DNA from: Burkholderia sp. IMCC1007 | Lineage (GTDB): Bacteria > Pseudomonadota > Gammaproteobacteria > Burkholderiales > Burkholderiaceae | DNA: 64,000 nucleotides | NCBI RefSeq assembly: GCF_027257875.1 | Contig: NZ_JAPVQY010000032.1 | Coordinates: forward strand, 24,536-88,535 | Reading direction: 5' to 3' | In this document: piece after piece, positions 36,102 to 45,184 of the stretch | How the letters are laid out: the number at the start of each line of letters is the position of its first letter | How positions within the stretch are numbered: the first letter of the stretch is position 1 | Notes under the pieces: generated by a model | What the model saw: the letters and a program-made list of their open reading frames with translations, nothing else | Database searches by the model: none | What the model was told of the DNA's origin: nothing | Translations under genes and position numbers: made by a program

Positions 36102-36340
36102 GCGCCGACACGCGCGCGTAGACACCGGTCGGCTGGCGGCCAGAGCGCCGCACGGCGTGGTGCCAGCACGTCAAAGCATCGGCGTATCAGCGCCGATACG
36201 CGCCCATAGACACCGGTCGGCGTGGCGGCCTGAGCGCCGCGTGGCGCCGGTGCATCAGCGCATCAGCGCCGACACGCGCCCGTCGGGCCCGTAGACACCC
36301 GTCGGCGCGGGCGCCGAGCGCAGCACCGCGAGCGCGCGCT
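36102..36340 (-). repeat. Imperfect triplicate repeat: decayed copies of the flgN 3' end
   Basis: Three related units begin at 36102, 36190 and 36266, each starting GCGCCGAyACGCGC and containing GTAGACACCsGTCGGC or a close variant. The third is the real flgN 3' end, encoding PTGVYGPDGRVSALMR on the minus strand. The second would encode PTGVYGRVSALIR and the first PTGVYARVSAP, both past the flgN stop. This looks like tandem duplication of the gene's tail followed by decay. Confidence 0.75.
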
Positions 36341-36695
36341 CGTTGTAGTCCATCCGGATCCGGATCAGCATCCCGTTGTTCGCGTTGGCCTGGCGCGCGC
36401 GTTCGGCAGCCTGCAACAGCAACTGCCAGCGGCCGGCGAGGCGTGCATCGCGCTCGGCGGCCTGATCCATCCCTTTCTTGCCGGCCGGAAAGCCGAGCGC
36501 GGACAACTGGATGTCGCGCGTGCGTTCGAGCTGCGCGAGCCGGTCGAGCAGCGCGGTTTTCTTCTCGACGATGCCGGGCAGCATTTCCAGCGGCTCAGGG
36601 GTCGTCAGCGCCTTTTCCTCGTAGGCGAGCAGCGACGCGAACGCCTCGACCGTCGCGTGTTCGTCGTTGACCGTGGCCAGCAGCTCTTCTCTCAT
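36255..36695 (-). CDS. flgN: Flagellar export chaperone FlgN
   Basis: A 146-aa cytoplasmic helical chaperone for the hook-associated proteins FlgK and FlgL. It begins MREELLATVNDEHATVEAFASLL and has the characteristic long heptad-rich helices (EEKALTTPEPLEMLPGIVEKK, LLDRLAQLERTRD). The start at 36695 is chosen over an Arg-rich 15-residue extension. It lies 85 bases downstream of flgM in the same direction, the usual flgAMN order. Its 3' end is part of a tandem repeat. Confidence 0.9.
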   Translation of the reverse strand: MREELLATVNDEHATVEAFASLLAYEEKALTTPEPLEMLPGIVEKKTALLDRLAQLERTRDIQLSALGFPAGKKGMDQAAERDARLAGRWQLLLQAAERARQANANNGMLIRIRMDYNERALAVLRSAPAPTGVYGPDGRVSALMR

Positions 36696-36780
36696 CGCGT
36701 CATGCTCGTCGCGCCGGCGCGCGCGTGGGCGCACCGGCAAACCGGGGGACCGGCCGGGGCGTGACGGGCCCCCATCCGGC

Positions 36781-37113
36781 TCAGTTGCCCTGCGGACGCT
36801 GCTGTTGCAGCAGGTCGCGGGCGGTATTCAATACACCGTCGGCAATCTTGTTCACGTCGACCGTCAGCGTGCCGTTGTTCAGCGCGGCCTTGATCGACTG
36901 GACGAGTGCCGTGTCGATGTCGGCGTCGCCCGATGCCGACGGCGCGCGCAGCTGGCCGGACAGACCCGACAGGTTCACGGTCGTGTCGCCGCCGGTCGAT
37001 CCAGCGTCGGCCGCCTGCGCGGACGTCGACGAAGCCGCGCCGGATTGCGCGCGGGTCGCGCCGTTGCCGGTCGGCGCCAGTGGGCTCGGGTTCGGAGTGG
37101 AATCGATCTTCAC
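36781..37113 (-). CDS. flgM: Anti-sigma-28 factor FlgM
   Basis: A 110-aa protein that binds sigma-28 (FliA) until it is exported through the completed hook-basal body. The C-terminal half is the FliA-binding part: VNLSGLSGQLRAPSAS, then IDTALVQSIKAALNNGTLTVDVNKIADGVLN with the conserved I-D-x-x-x-V-x-x-I-K and G-x-L-x-V-D-x-x-x-I-A pattern. The N-terminal half is Ser/Thr/Ala-rich and disordered. A sigma-28-like promoter lies about 30-55 bases upstream, giving the late-class boost known for flgM. Confidence 0.92.
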   Translation of the reverse strand: MKIDSTPNPSPLAPTGNGATRAQSGAASSTSAQAADAGSTGGDTTVNLSGLSGQLRAPSASGDADIDTALVQSIKAALNNGTLTVDVNKIADGVLNTARDLLQQQRPQGN

Positions 37114-37141
37114 GATGGGTTTCCTGTACGGTTTGACCCAG

Positions 37142-37168
37142 ATAACGGCCGGGCCGGCCCGAACTTTA
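37142..37168 (-). promoter_or_regulatory. Sigma-28-type promoter of flgM
   Basis: On the minus strand: TAAAGTTC - 11 bases - GCCGTTAT, against the FliA consensus TAAAGTTT-N11-GCCGATAA. Spacing is exact; two mismatches only at base 8 of the -35 and in the -10. Confidence 0.8.
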
Positions 37169-37231
37169 GCATCGCAAGCCCGAAATTCTTCGAATAAACA
37201 ATTCTTTGCAATCTTGCGCGGCCATCCGTCC

Positions 37232-38452
37232 CTACAACGGAATCTCGACGGTGCCGGCGTCCTTGACGATCGCCGTCACGATCTGGCCCGCCGCCATCCT
37301 GACGCGCACCGACTGGCCCGGCGCCGCATTCGCGAGCGCGCTGCCCTCGGCCGAAATCGTGAAGCCGGGCCCGGCTGCGACCACCCGCACTGTCTGGCCG
37401 GCCGACACCGACGCCGCGCTCTTCAGCATGTCCTGGCGCAGCGGCAGCCCGGCCGAGATGCGCGCGAGCGCGGTCGCACCGACCGCCTGCGCGGGATCGG
37501 TGATCACCGCGAGCGGCAGCACCGTCAGATCGCCGTCGCGTGCGACGAGGTCGGCGGCAGTGAGCGGCTCGCCGGGCGTGATCTGCCGCGCGGCGACGTA
37601 ATAGGTGGCCTGCACCGTGACCTTCGCCTGCAGATAGACGGTCCACGGCCGCTCGCCCGCGCAGCGCACGCCCACCGTCGTGCGGCCCCACAGGCGCGCG
37701 CCGGTCGGCAGGAACGGTTCGAGCGTCGTGCACGCGGCGAGCCCGCGCGGAAACGCGGTCGCGACGGTCGCGGTCGTCTTGCCCGGCAGGCCGGCGATCT
37801 GCTGCTGCAGGAACGCGAGGGCCGTGCGCCGGATCGCTTCGGGGTCTTGCTGGCCCGGCAGCGGGGCGGGATGGGTAGCGGTAGCGGCGGCGTTGGTGGC
37901 ATTGGCGGAAATGGTCGGCGCGCGCGGCGCCGCGGCGGCGCGTGCGGCGGTTGCCGGCTGTCGCGCGGGCCACGCCGCGTTCGACGCGGGCTCGGCCGCG
38001 CCGGCGACGACTGTCGCGACGTCGGCCGCATCGGCGGTGCGTGGCGCGTTGCCATAACCGGCGCTCGCGCGCGGCGCCACGTAGGTGGACGCGAGCGACG
38101 GGCTCGTCGCGACCGTCGCGCTACCTTGTTGCATCGCGTAGCCGGTCCCAGCTCCAGATCCGGCCCCGGCCCCACCGATCCCAGTCGCCGCCCGGTAGCC
38201 ATTCCCCGCCGTTTCGACCGCGACGCCCGCTCCGCTGCCGGCATTCGCCGTATTCCCGCCGAACTGCCCGCCACTCGCCGCGCTCGCATGCGCGAGCGCG
38301 GCTTCGGCCGTCTCGCCGCGTCCGGGAATCACGATCATCCCGTCGTCCGCGTGCGCGGCCGGCACGGCGACCCACAGCGCCGCGGCGAGCACGAACGCAC
38401 GCGGCACGCGTGCGCCGCGCCGATCGTTCCCGCGAAGTGCGCTGCCCGTCAT
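37232..38452 (-). CDS. flgA: Flagellar P-ring assembly chaperone FlgA, long form
   Basis: A 406-aa periplasmic protein guiding FlgI into the P ring. A signal peptide (AFVLAAALWVAVPAAHA) is followed by ~150 residues of Ala/Gly/Thr-rich linker, then the SAF-containing FlgA domain: QQQIAGLPGKTTATVATAFPRGL, TYYVAARQITPGEPLTAADLV, GLPLRQDMLKSAASVSAGQTVRV and the C-terminal GQIVTAIVKDAGTVEIPL. Enterobacterial FlgA is about 220 aa; the insertion accounts for the difference. First gene of flgA-flgM-flgN on the minus strand, divergent from flgB. Confidence 0.9.
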   Translation of the reverse strand: MTGSALRGNDRRGARVPRAFVLAAALWVAVPAAHADDGMIVIPGRGETAEAALAHASAASGGQFGGNTANAGSGAGVAVETAGNGYRAATGIGGAGAGSGAGTGYAMQQGSATVATSPSLASTYVAPRASAGYGNAPRTADAADVATVVAGAAEPASNAAWPARQPATAARAAAAPRAPTISANATNAAATATHPAPLPGQQDPEAIRRTALAFLQQQIAGLPGKTTATVATAFPRGLAACTTLEPFLPTGARLWGRTTVGVRCAGERPWTVYLQAKVTVQATYYVAARQITPGEPLTAADLVARDGDLTVLPLAVITDPAQAVGATALARISAGLPLRQDMLKSAASVSAGQTVRVVAAGPGFTISAEGSALANAAPGQSVRVRMAAGQIVTAIVKDAGTVEIPL

Positions 38453-38656
38453 CGCCGTGTCCTCGATCCGTTGATCCGCTTCGCATTCTAGGGAGCGGGG
38501 CCGCCGCGCAAACGATGAATAGAGGGGGCCTTTGCCGCGTTATTCGCCCGATTGCCGATTGCGCGCGCCGCCTACCATCGCTGTCATGGAAAAAAGCCCC
38601 TTGGGTCGCCATCCGGCCCGACGGGCGTGCAGCGCTTCATACGGAGAGACGCACAC

Positions 38657-39145
38657 ATGCTGGACAAACTCGATGCCGAATTCGCGTTCGGCCGGCAGGC
38701 GCTCGACGTGCGCGCCTACCGGCAGGAACTGCTGTCGTCGAACATCGCGAACGCCGACACGCCGGGCTACCAGGCCCGCGACGTCAATTTCGCGTCGACG
38801 CTCGCGCGCTCGCTGAAGCAGGCGGACGGCGGCGTCGCGCCGAGCAACGCCGCGCAGCTGCCGATGGCGCAGCCGGCCGGCGTGACGAGCGGGATGACGA
38901 TGGCGTCCACGGCGCCCGGCCACATGGCCGGCGCCGCGAAGCTGATTCCGACCGGCGGCCCGGCCGACGACTACGGTCGCGCGCAGTACCGGATGCCGCT
39001 GCAGCCGTCGCTCGACGGCAACACGGTCGATCTCGACGTCGAGCGCGTGCAGTTCGCGGACAACGCGCTGCACTACGAAACCGGAATGACCGTGATGACC
39101 CAGCAGATCAAGGCGATGATCGCCGCGATCTCGACGAACTCGTAA
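38657..39145 (+). CDS. flgB: Flagellar basal-body rod protein FlgB
   Basis: A 162-aa proximal rod subunit. MLDKLDAEFAFGRQALDVRAYRQELLSSNIANADTPGYQARDVNF has the axial-protein signature (SSNIANADTPGY). The C-terminal half, FADNALHYETGMTVMTQQIKAMIAAI, is the usual helical end. Start ATG 38657 follows GGAGAG; longer upstream readings are not conserved. First gene of the flgBCDEFGHIJ operon. The 204-base divergent region to flgA must hold both promoters, but I could not identify them. Confidence 0.94.
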   Translation: MLDKLDAEFAFGRQALDVRAYRQELLSSNIANADTPGYQARDVNFASTLARSLKQADGGVAPSNAAQLPMAQPAGVTSGMTMASTAPGHMAGAAKLIPTGGPADDYGRAQYRMPLQPSLDGNTVDLDVERVQFADNALHYETGMTVMTQQIKAMIAAISTNS

Positions 39146-39183
39146 GCGCGCGCCGCTTCGGAACCCGAGCACAAGGAACCTCC

Positions 39184-39609
39184 ATGCCCTCGTTGATGAA
39201 CATCTTCGGCGTCGCCGGTTCGGCGCTGGCCGCGCAATCGCAGCGCCTGAACGTCACCGCGTCGAACCTCGCGAACGCCGACAGCGCGACCGGCCCCGAC
39301 GGCAAGCCGTACAAGGCCAAGCAGGTCGTGTTCGAAACCGACCCGCTCGGCGGCGCGCGCACGGCGTCCGGCCAGGGCGTGGGCGGCGTGCGCGTGTCGA
39401 AGGTGGTGGACGACCCGTCGCCGATGAAGTCGACCTACGACCCGGCGAACCCGGCCGCCGACGCGAACGGCTACGTGCAGATGCCGAACGTCGACCCGGT
39501 GCAGGAAATGGTGAACATGATTTCGGCGTCGCGCTCGTACCAGGCGAACGTCGAGACGCTGAACACCGCGAAGACGCTGATGCTCAAGACGCTGACGATC
39601 GGCTCCTGA
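39184..39609 (+). CDS. flgC: Flagellar basal-body rod protein FlgC
   Basis: A 141-aa rod subunit. The N-terminus MPSLMNIFGVAGSALAAQSQRLNVTASNLANADS and the C-terminus VDPVQEMVNMISASRSYQANVETLNTAKTLMLKTL are the conserved axial helices. Length is normal. It follows flgB by 38 bases with AAGGAACC before the ATG. Confidence 0.95.
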   Translation: MPSLMNIFGVAGSALAAQSQRLNVTASNLANADSATGPDGKPYKAKQVVFETDPLGGARTASGQGVGGVRVSKVVDDPSPMKSTYDPANPAADANGYVQMPNVDPVQEMVNMISASRSYQANVETLNTAKTLMLKTLTIGS

Positions 39610-39659
39610 GCCGCGCGCGACCTGACAGACCCGAGAGTTCCGACAGAAGGCCACCCAGG

Positions 39660-40406
39660 ATGACATCCACCAGCACGACGATCGGCGGCAACGGCACCAA
39701 CGTGTCGACGTTGCCGACCGATACGATGAACACCAACAACGTGTCGAGCACCGGCACGTCGGCGAGCGACCTGCAGTCGACGTTCCTGAAGCTGCTCGTC
39801 ACGCAGCTGCAGAACCAGGATCCGACGAGCCCCGTCGACAGTTCGCAGATGACGTCGCAGCTCGCGCAGATCAACACGGTGAGCGGCATTGCGCAGCTGA
39901 ACACGTCGCTGTCGTCGCTGTCGACGCAGCTCGCGGCCGGCCAGCAGACGCAGGCCGCGCTCCTGATCGGCACGAACGTGCTCGCGCCGGGCAACAGCGT
40001 CGCGGTGAAGGGCGGCGCGTCGTCGCCGTTCGGCGTGTCGCTCGCGAAGGACGTGTCGAACCTCACCATCACCGTGAAGAACAGCTCGGGCGCGGTGGTC
40101 AACACGATCAAGGCGGGCGCGCAGTCGGCCGGCACCGTGCCGTTCAACTGGACGCCGACCGACGCGGCCGGCAACACGCTGCCCGACGGCGCGTATACGG
40201 TCAGCGCGACGTACATCGACAGCACCGGCACGCAGCAGAGCGCGACGACGCTCGCGGCCGCGCAGGTGCAAAGCGTGATCAAGCAGGCGGACGGGACCGC
40301 CGGGCTCATGCTGTCGAACGGCACGACCGTGGGGCTCACCCAGGTCGCGTCGATCTACCCGAACACCACGTCGTCTTCGTCGTCCGGCGGCACCACTACC
40401 AACTGA
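39660..40406 (+). CDS. flgD: Flagellar hook assembly scaffold FlgD
   Basis: A 248-aa hook-capping protein. Conserved N-terminal block SDLQSTFLKLLVTQLQNQDPTSPVDSSQMTSQLAQ, then a FlgD Tudor/FnIII-like C-domain with GTVPFNWTPTDAAGNTLPDGAYTV. It caps the growing hook while FlgE subunits polymerise. The first ~35 residues and the Ser/Gly tail are low complexity. It starts 50 bases after flgC and ends 27 bases before flgE. Confidence 0.95.
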   Translation: MTSTSTTIGGNGTNVSTLPTDTMNTNNVSSTGTSASDLQSTFLKLLVTQLQNQDPTSPVDSSQMTSQLAQINTVSGIAQLNTSLSSLSTQLAAGQQTQAALLIGTNVLAPGNSVAVKGGASSPFGVSLAKDVSNLTITVKNSSGAVVNTIKAGAQSAGTVPFNWTPTDAAGNTLPDGAYTVSATYIDSTGTQQSATTLAAAQVQSVIKQADGTAGLMLSNGTTVGLTQVASIYPNTTSSSSSGGTTTN

Positions 40407-40433
40407 TCCAGATTTCTCGAAACGGAGACCGAA

Positions 40434-41675
40434 ATGGGTTATCAACAGGGTCTGAGCGGCCTCGCCGGCGCATCGAACGCGCTGGACGTGATCGGCAACA
40501 ACATCGCGAACGCGAACACGGTCGGCTTCAAGTCGAGCACCGCGCAGTTCACCGACGTGTACGCGAACTCGATCGCGACGTCGCTCAACACGCAGATCGG
40601 GATCGGCACGTCGCTCGCATCGGTGCAGCAGCAGTTCAGCCAGGGCGCGATCAACACGACGAGCTCGTCGCTCGACGTCGCGATCAACGGCAACGGCTTC
40701 TTCCAGATGTCGAACAACGGCGTGATGACGTACACGCGCGACGGCACGTTCCAGCGCGACAAGAACGGCTACATCGTCAACGCGCAGGGCATGAACCTGA
40801 TGGGCTATGCCGCCGACAAGAACGGCGTGATCAACACGTCGCAGACGGTCGCGCTGCAGGCGCCGACGACCAACATCGCGCCGACCCAGACGACCAAGAT
40901 CTCCGCCCAGTTCAACCTGAACTCGCAGGATACGACGCCGGCGAAGTCGCCGATCGATCCGGCGGACAACACGACGTACAACTACTCGACGTCGATCCAG
41001 GTGTATGACTCGCTCGGCGGCTCGCAGGCCGTCAGCATGTACTTCGTGAAATCGGCCGCCGGTACGTGGGAGGCCTACGCGGGCGTGCAGGGCAGCGCCC
41101 CGACGGATCTCGGCACGGTCAAGTTCGACGCGTCGGGCGCGATCGCGAGCACGACGCCCGCTGATCCGGCCGCGCCGGCCATGTCGCTCGGCCAGTTCCA
41201 GTTCGCCGTGCCGAACACGGACGGCTCGAAGACGCCGCAGTCCATCACGCTCGACCTGACGGGCACCACGCAGTACGGCGGCAAGGACGGCGTGAACAAC
41301 CTCGCGCAGGACGGCTACGCGAGCGGCACGCTGACGACCTACTCGATCGGCAACGACGGCAAGCTGACGGGCAACTACTCGAACGGCCAGACGGCGGTGC
41401 TCGGCCAGATCGCGCTCGCGAACTTCAACAACCCGAACGGGCTGGTCAGCCTCGGCGGCAACCAGTATGCGGAAAGCGCCGCGTCGGGCGTGCCGCAGAT
41501 CTCCGCGCCGGGCACCACGAACCACGGTTCGCTGCAGGGCAGCGCGCTCGAGAACTCGAACGTCGACCTGACGTCGCAGCTCGTCAACCTGATCACCGCG
41601 CAGCGCAACTACCAGGCGAACGCGCAGACGATCAAGACGCAGCAGACCGTCGACCAGACGCTCATCAACCTGTAA
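40434..41675 (+). CDS. flgE: Flagellar hook protein FlgE
   Basis: A 413-aa hook subunit. MGYQQGLSGLAGASNALDVIGNNIANANTVGFKSS is the conserved N-terminal helix and SNVDLTSQLVNLITAQRNYQANAQTIKTQQTVDQTLINL the C-terminal helix; SLDVAINGNGFFQMSNNGVMTYTRDGTF begins the hook core. Length is typical (about 400 aa). GGAGACC precedes the ATG. Confidence 0.96.
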   Translation: MGYQQGLSGLAGASNALDVIGNNIANANTVGFKSSTAQFTDVYANSIATSLNTQIGIGTSLASVQQQFSQGAINTTSSSLDVAINGNGFFQMSNNGVMTYTRDGTFQRDKNGYIVNAQGMNLMGYAADKNGVINTSQTVALQAPTTNIAPTQTTKISAQFNLNSQDTTPAKSPIDPADNTTYNYSTSIQVYDSLGGSQAVSMYFVKSAAGTWEAYAGVQGSAPTDLGTVKFDASGAIASTTPADPAAPAMSLGQFQFAVPNTDGSKTPQSITLDLTGTTQYGGKDGVNNLAQDGYASGTLTTYSIGNDGKLTGNYSNGQTAVLGQIALANFNNPNGLVSLGGNQYAESAASGVPQISAPGTTNHGSLQGSALENSNVDLTSQLVNLITAQRNYQANAQTIKTQQTVDQTLINL

Positions 41676-41695
41676 CGCGCGGATAACCGGCAGCC

Positions 41696-42454
41696 ATGGA
41701 CCGACTGATCTACACGGCGATGACGGGCGCGTCGCAGTCGCTCGACCAGCAGGCGATCGTCGCGAACAACCTCGCGAATGCATCGACGACGGGTTTTCGC
41801 GCGCAGCTCGCGACCTATCGCGCGGTGCCGATGAATTTCGGCGACGGCAGCAACGTCGACCCGACGACCACGCGTACCTACGTGCTCGCGTCGACGCCCG
41901 GTGCGGACTACACACCGGGTCCGATTACGCGCACCGGCAACCCGCTCGACGTCGCGGTGCAGGGCGCCGGCTGGCTGTCCGTGCAGACGGCCGACGGCAG
42001 CGAGGCGTACACGCGCGCGGGCAACCTGCACGTCGATGAAAACGGCCAGCTCGTGAACGCGAGCAACCTGCCGGTGATCGGCAACGGCGGCCCGATCTCG
42101 GTGCCGCCGAACGCGGAAGTGACGATCGGCAAGGACGGCACGGTGTCCGCGCTGATGCCGGGCGACCCGCCGACGGCGGTCGCGATCGTCGACCAGATGA
42201 AGCTCGTCAATCCCGATCCGGCCACGCTCACGCGCGGCAACGACGGGCTGTTCCGCACCGCCGACGGCAATCCGGCCGACAGCGACCCGAGCGTGGTCGT
42301 CACGCCGAATTCGCTCGAAGGCAGCAACGTGAACCCGGTGACCGCGATGGTCGCGATGATCGACAACGCGCGCGCGTTCCAGCTTCAGTCGAAGCTGATC
42401 CAGACGGCCGACCAGAACGAGCAGTCGGCGAACCAGCTGCTCAATTTCAGCTGA
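41696..42454 (+). CDS. flgF: Flagellar basal-body rod protein FlgF
   Basis: A 252-aa proximal-rod subunit. MDRLIYTAMTGASQSLDQQAIVANNLANASTTGFRAQL and the C-terminal LEGSNVNPVTAMVAMIDNARAFQLQSKLIQTADQNEQSANQLL are characteristic. The central AVQGAGWLSVQTADGSEAYTRAGNL matches the FlgF/FlgG core. It lies 20 bases after flgE. Confidence 0.95.
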   Translation: MDRLIYTAMTGASQSLDQQAIVANNLANASTTGFRAQLATYRAVPMNFGDGSNVDPTTTRTYVLASTPGADYTPGPITRTGNPLDVAVQGAGWLSVQTADGSEAYTRAGNLHVDENGQLVNASNLPVIGNGGPISVPPNAEVTIGKDGTVSALMPGDPPTAVAIVDQMKLVNPDPATLTRGNDGLFRTADGNPADSDPSVVVTPNSLEGSNVNPVTAMVAMIDNARAFQLQSKLIQTADQNEQSANQLLNFS

Positions 42455-42488
42455 GCGCCCGCGCCAGCCAAAGCAGGAGACCTGAAAA

Positions 42489-43277
42489 ATGAACCGTTCG
42501 CTCTACATCGCCGCTACCGGCATGAATGCGCAGCAGGCGCAGATGGACGTGATCTCGAACAACCTCGCGAACACCAGCACGAACGGCTTCAAGGCGTCGC
42601 GCGCGGTGTTCGAGGATCTGCTGTACCAGACGATCCGCCAGCCGGGCGCGAACTCGACGCAGCAGACCGAACTGCCGTCGGGCCTGCAGCTCGGCACCGG
42701 CGTGCAGCAGGTCGCGACCGAGCGCCTGTACACGCAGGGCAGCCTCACGCAGACCGGCAACTCGAAGGACGTCGCGATCAACGGCGCGGGCTTCTTCCAG
42801 GTGCTGATGCCGGACGGCACGAACGCATACACGCGCGACGGCTCGTTCCAGACCAACGCGCAGGGCCAGCTCGTCACGTCGAGCGGCTACCAGATCCTGC
42901 CGGCGATCACGGTGCCGCAGAACGCGACGTCGCTGACGATCGGCAAGGACGGCGTCGTGTCGGTCACGCAGCCGGGTTCCAGCAACGCCGTGCAGATCGG
43001 CTCGCTGCAGATCGCGACCTTCATCAACCCGACCGGCCTCGAAGCGAAGGGCGAGAACCTGTTCGCGGAAACGACGTCGTCGGGCGCGCCGAACGTGTCG
43101 CAACCGGGCCTGAACGGCGCGGGCGTGCTCAACCAGGGCTATGTCGAGGCGTCGAACGTGAACGTCGTGCAGGAGCTCGTCAACATGATCCAGACCCAGC
43201 GTGCGTACGAGATCAACAGCAAGGCCGTGACGACGTCCGACCAGATGCTGCAGACCGTCACGCAGATGAAGAGCTAA
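42489..43277 (+). CDS. flgG: Flagellar distal rod protein FlgG
   Basis: A 262-aa distal-rod subunit. MNRSLYIAATGMNAQQAQMDVISNNLANTSTNGFKASRAVFEDLLYQTIRQPGA is diagnostic of FlgG, as is the C-terminal YVEASNVNVVQELVNMIQTQRAYEINSKAVTTSDQMLQTV. Length is family-typical. GGAGACCTG lies before the ATG. Confidence 0.96.
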   Translation: MNRSLYIAATGMNAQQAQMDVISNNLANTSTNGFKASRAVFEDLLYQTIRQPGANSTQQTELPSGLQLGTGVQQVATERLYTQGSLTQTGNSKDVAINGAGFFQVLMPDGTNAYTRDGSFQTNAQGQLVTSSGYQILPAITVPQNATSLTIGKDGVVSVTQPGSSNAVQIGSLQIATFINPTGLEAKGENLFAETTSSGAPNVSQPGLNGAGVLNQGYVEASNVNVVQELVNMIQTQRAYEINSKAVTTSDQMLQTVTQMKS

Positions 43278-43298
43278 CCGGAAAGCCCCGTCGTCGCC

Positions 43299-43988
43299 AT
43301 GAAGCAGGTTCGCCTTCTCCCGTCAGCCTCCGTCCGCGCCGCGTGCGCGGTCGCGGTGGCGGCGCTCGCCGGTTGCGCGCAGATTCCGCGCGATCCGATC
43401 ATCCAGCAGCCGATGACGGCGCAGCCGCCGACGCCGATGTCGATGCAGGCGCCCGGCTCGATCTACAACCCCGGCTACGCGGGGCGACCGCTGTTCGAGG
43501 ACCAGCGCCCGCGCAACATCGGCGACATCCTGACGATCATGATCGCGGAGAACATCAACGCGACCAAGTCGTCGGGCGCGAACACCAACCGGCAGGGCAA
43601 CACCGACTTCAACGTGCCGACGGCCGGCTTCCTCGGCGGGCTGTTCGCGAAGGCGAACCTGTCGGCGGCGGGCAACAACAAGTTCGCGGCGACGGGCGGC
43701 GCCAGCGCCGCGAACACGTTCAACGGCACGATCACGGTGACCGTCACCAACGTGCTGCCGAACGGCAACCTCGTGGTCAGCGGCGAAAAGCAGATGCTGA
43801 TCAACCAGGGCAACGAATTCGTGCGCTTCTCGGGGGTCGTCAACCCGAACACGATCTCGGGCGCGAACTCGGTCTATTCGACGCAGGTCGCCGACGCGAA
43901 GATCGAATACTCGTCGAAGGGCTACATCAACGAAGCCGAGACGATGGGCTGGCTGCAGCGCTTCTTCCTCAACATCGCGCCGTGGTGA
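43299..43988 (+). CDS. flgH: Flagellar L-ring protein FlgH
   Basis: A 229-aa outer-membrane lipoprotein forming the L ring. The signal peptide ends in the lipobox LAGC (Cys at about residue 26). The mature part has GRPLFEDQRPRNIGDILTIMIAENINATKSSGAN, PNGNLVVSGEKQMLINQGNEFVRFSGVVNP and the C-terminal GYINEAETMGWLQRFFLNIAPW. The stop overlaps the flgI start (TGATG), so L- and P-ring genes are coupled. Confidence 0.95.
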   Translation: MKQVRLLPSASVRAACAVAVAALAGCAQIPRDPIIQQPMTAQPPTPMSMQAPGSIYNPGYAGRPLFEDQRPRNIGDILTIMIAENINATKSSGANTNRQGNTDFNVPTAGFLGGLFAKANLSAAGNNKFAATGGASAANTFNGTITVTVTNVLPNGNLVVSGEKQMLINQGNEFVRFSGVVNPNTISGANSVYSTQVADAKIEYSSKGYINEAETMGWLQRFFLNIAPW

Positions 43989-45184
43989 TGACGATGCAGA
44001 ACACCGTATTTCGTCGCGTGTCCGCGAGCCTGTCGCGCCGCGCGCAGCGCATCGTGCGGGGCGCCGCCGCGGTCGCGCTGGTCGCATGCGCGTTCGGCGC
44101 GGCGCCCGCGCACGCCGAGCGCCTGAAGGACCTCGTGCAGATCCAGGGCGTGCGCGACAACCCGCTGATCGGCTATGGCCTCGTCGTCGGCCTCGACGGC
44201 ACCGGCGACCAGACGATGCAGACGCCGTTCACCACGCAGACGCTCGCGAACATGCTCGCGAACCTCGGCATCTCGATCAACAACGGTTCGGCCAACGGCG
44301 GCCCGTCGTCGCTGAACAACATGCAGCTGAAGAACGTCGCGGCCGTGATGGTGACCGCCACGCTGCCGCCGTTCGCGCGGCCGGGCGAGGCGCTCGACGT
44401 GACCGTGTCGTCGCTCGGCAATGCGAAGAGCCTGCGCGGCGGCACGCTGCTGCTCACGCCGCTGAAGGGCGCGGACGGGCAGGTGTATGCGCTTGCGCAG
44501 GGCAACATGGCGGTGGGCGGCGCGGGCGCCAGCGCGAACGGCAGCCGCGTGCAGGTGAACCAGCTCGCGGCCGGCCGGATCGTCGGCGGCGCGATCGTCG
44601 AGCGCGCGGTGCCGAACGCGGTCGCGCAGATGAACGGCGTGCTGCAGCTGCAACTGAACGACATGGATTACGGCACCGCGCAGCGGATCGTGTCCGCGGT
44701 CAACGCGAGCTTCGGCCCCGGCACCGCGACGGCGCTCGACGGCCGCACGATCCAGCTCGCCGCGCCGGCGGATTCCGCGCAGCAGGTCGCGTTCATGGCG
44801 CGCCTGCAGAACCTCGACGTGAGCCCGGACAAGGCTGCCGCGAAGGTGATCCTGAACGCGCGCACGGGCTCGATCGTGATGAACCAGATGGTCACGCTGC
44901 AAAGCTGCGCGGTCGCGCACGGCAACCTGTCGGTGGTCGTCAACACGCAGCCGGTGGTGTCGCAGCCGGGGCCGTTCTCGAACGGGCAGACGGTGGTCGC
45001 GCAGCAGTCGCAGATCCAGCTGAAGCAGGACAACGGCGCGCTGAAGATGGTGACGGCCGGCGCGAACCTCGCCGACGTCGTGAAGGCGCTGAACACGCTC
45101 GGCGCGACGCCGGCGGACCTGATGTCGATCCTGCAGGCGATGAAGGCGGCCGGTGCGTTGCGCGCCGACCTGGAGGTGATCTAA
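43988..45184 (+). CDS. flgI: Flagellar P-ring protein FlgI
   Basis: A 398-aa periplasmic ring protein. A signal peptide (VALVACAFGAAPAHA) is followed by ERLKDLVQIQGVRDNPLIGYGLVVGLDGTGDQT, the family signature, then NVAAVMVTATLPPFARPGEALDV and near the end VVKALNTLGATPADLMSILQAMKAAGAL. ATG 43988 overlaps the flgH stop; ATG 43994 in frame is an alternative. FlgA chaperones its assembly. Confidence 0.95.
   Translation: MTMQNTVFRRVSASLSRRAQRIVRGAAAVALVACAFGAAPAHAERLKDLVQIQGVRDNPLIGYGLVVGLDGTGDQTMQTPFTTQTLANMLANLGISINNGSANGGPSSLNNMQLKNVAAVMVTATLPPFARPGEALDVTVSSLGNAKSLRGGTLLLTPLKGADGQVYALAQGNMAVGGAGASANGSRVQVNQLAAGRIVGGAIVERAVPNAVAQMNGVLQLQLNDMDYGTAQRIVSAVNASFGPGTATALDGRTIQLAAPADSAQQVAFMARLQNLDVSPDKAAAKVILNARTGSIVMNQMVTLQSCAVAHGNLSVVVNTQPVVSQPGPFSNGQTVVAQQSQIQLKQDNGALKMVTAGANLADVVKALNTLGATPADLMSILQAMKAAGALRADLEVI

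Noticed and set aside
39471..41915. 814-codon minus-strand frame opposite flgCDE
   Set aside because: Antisense shadow; the plus strand carries intact flagellar genes with conserved termini.
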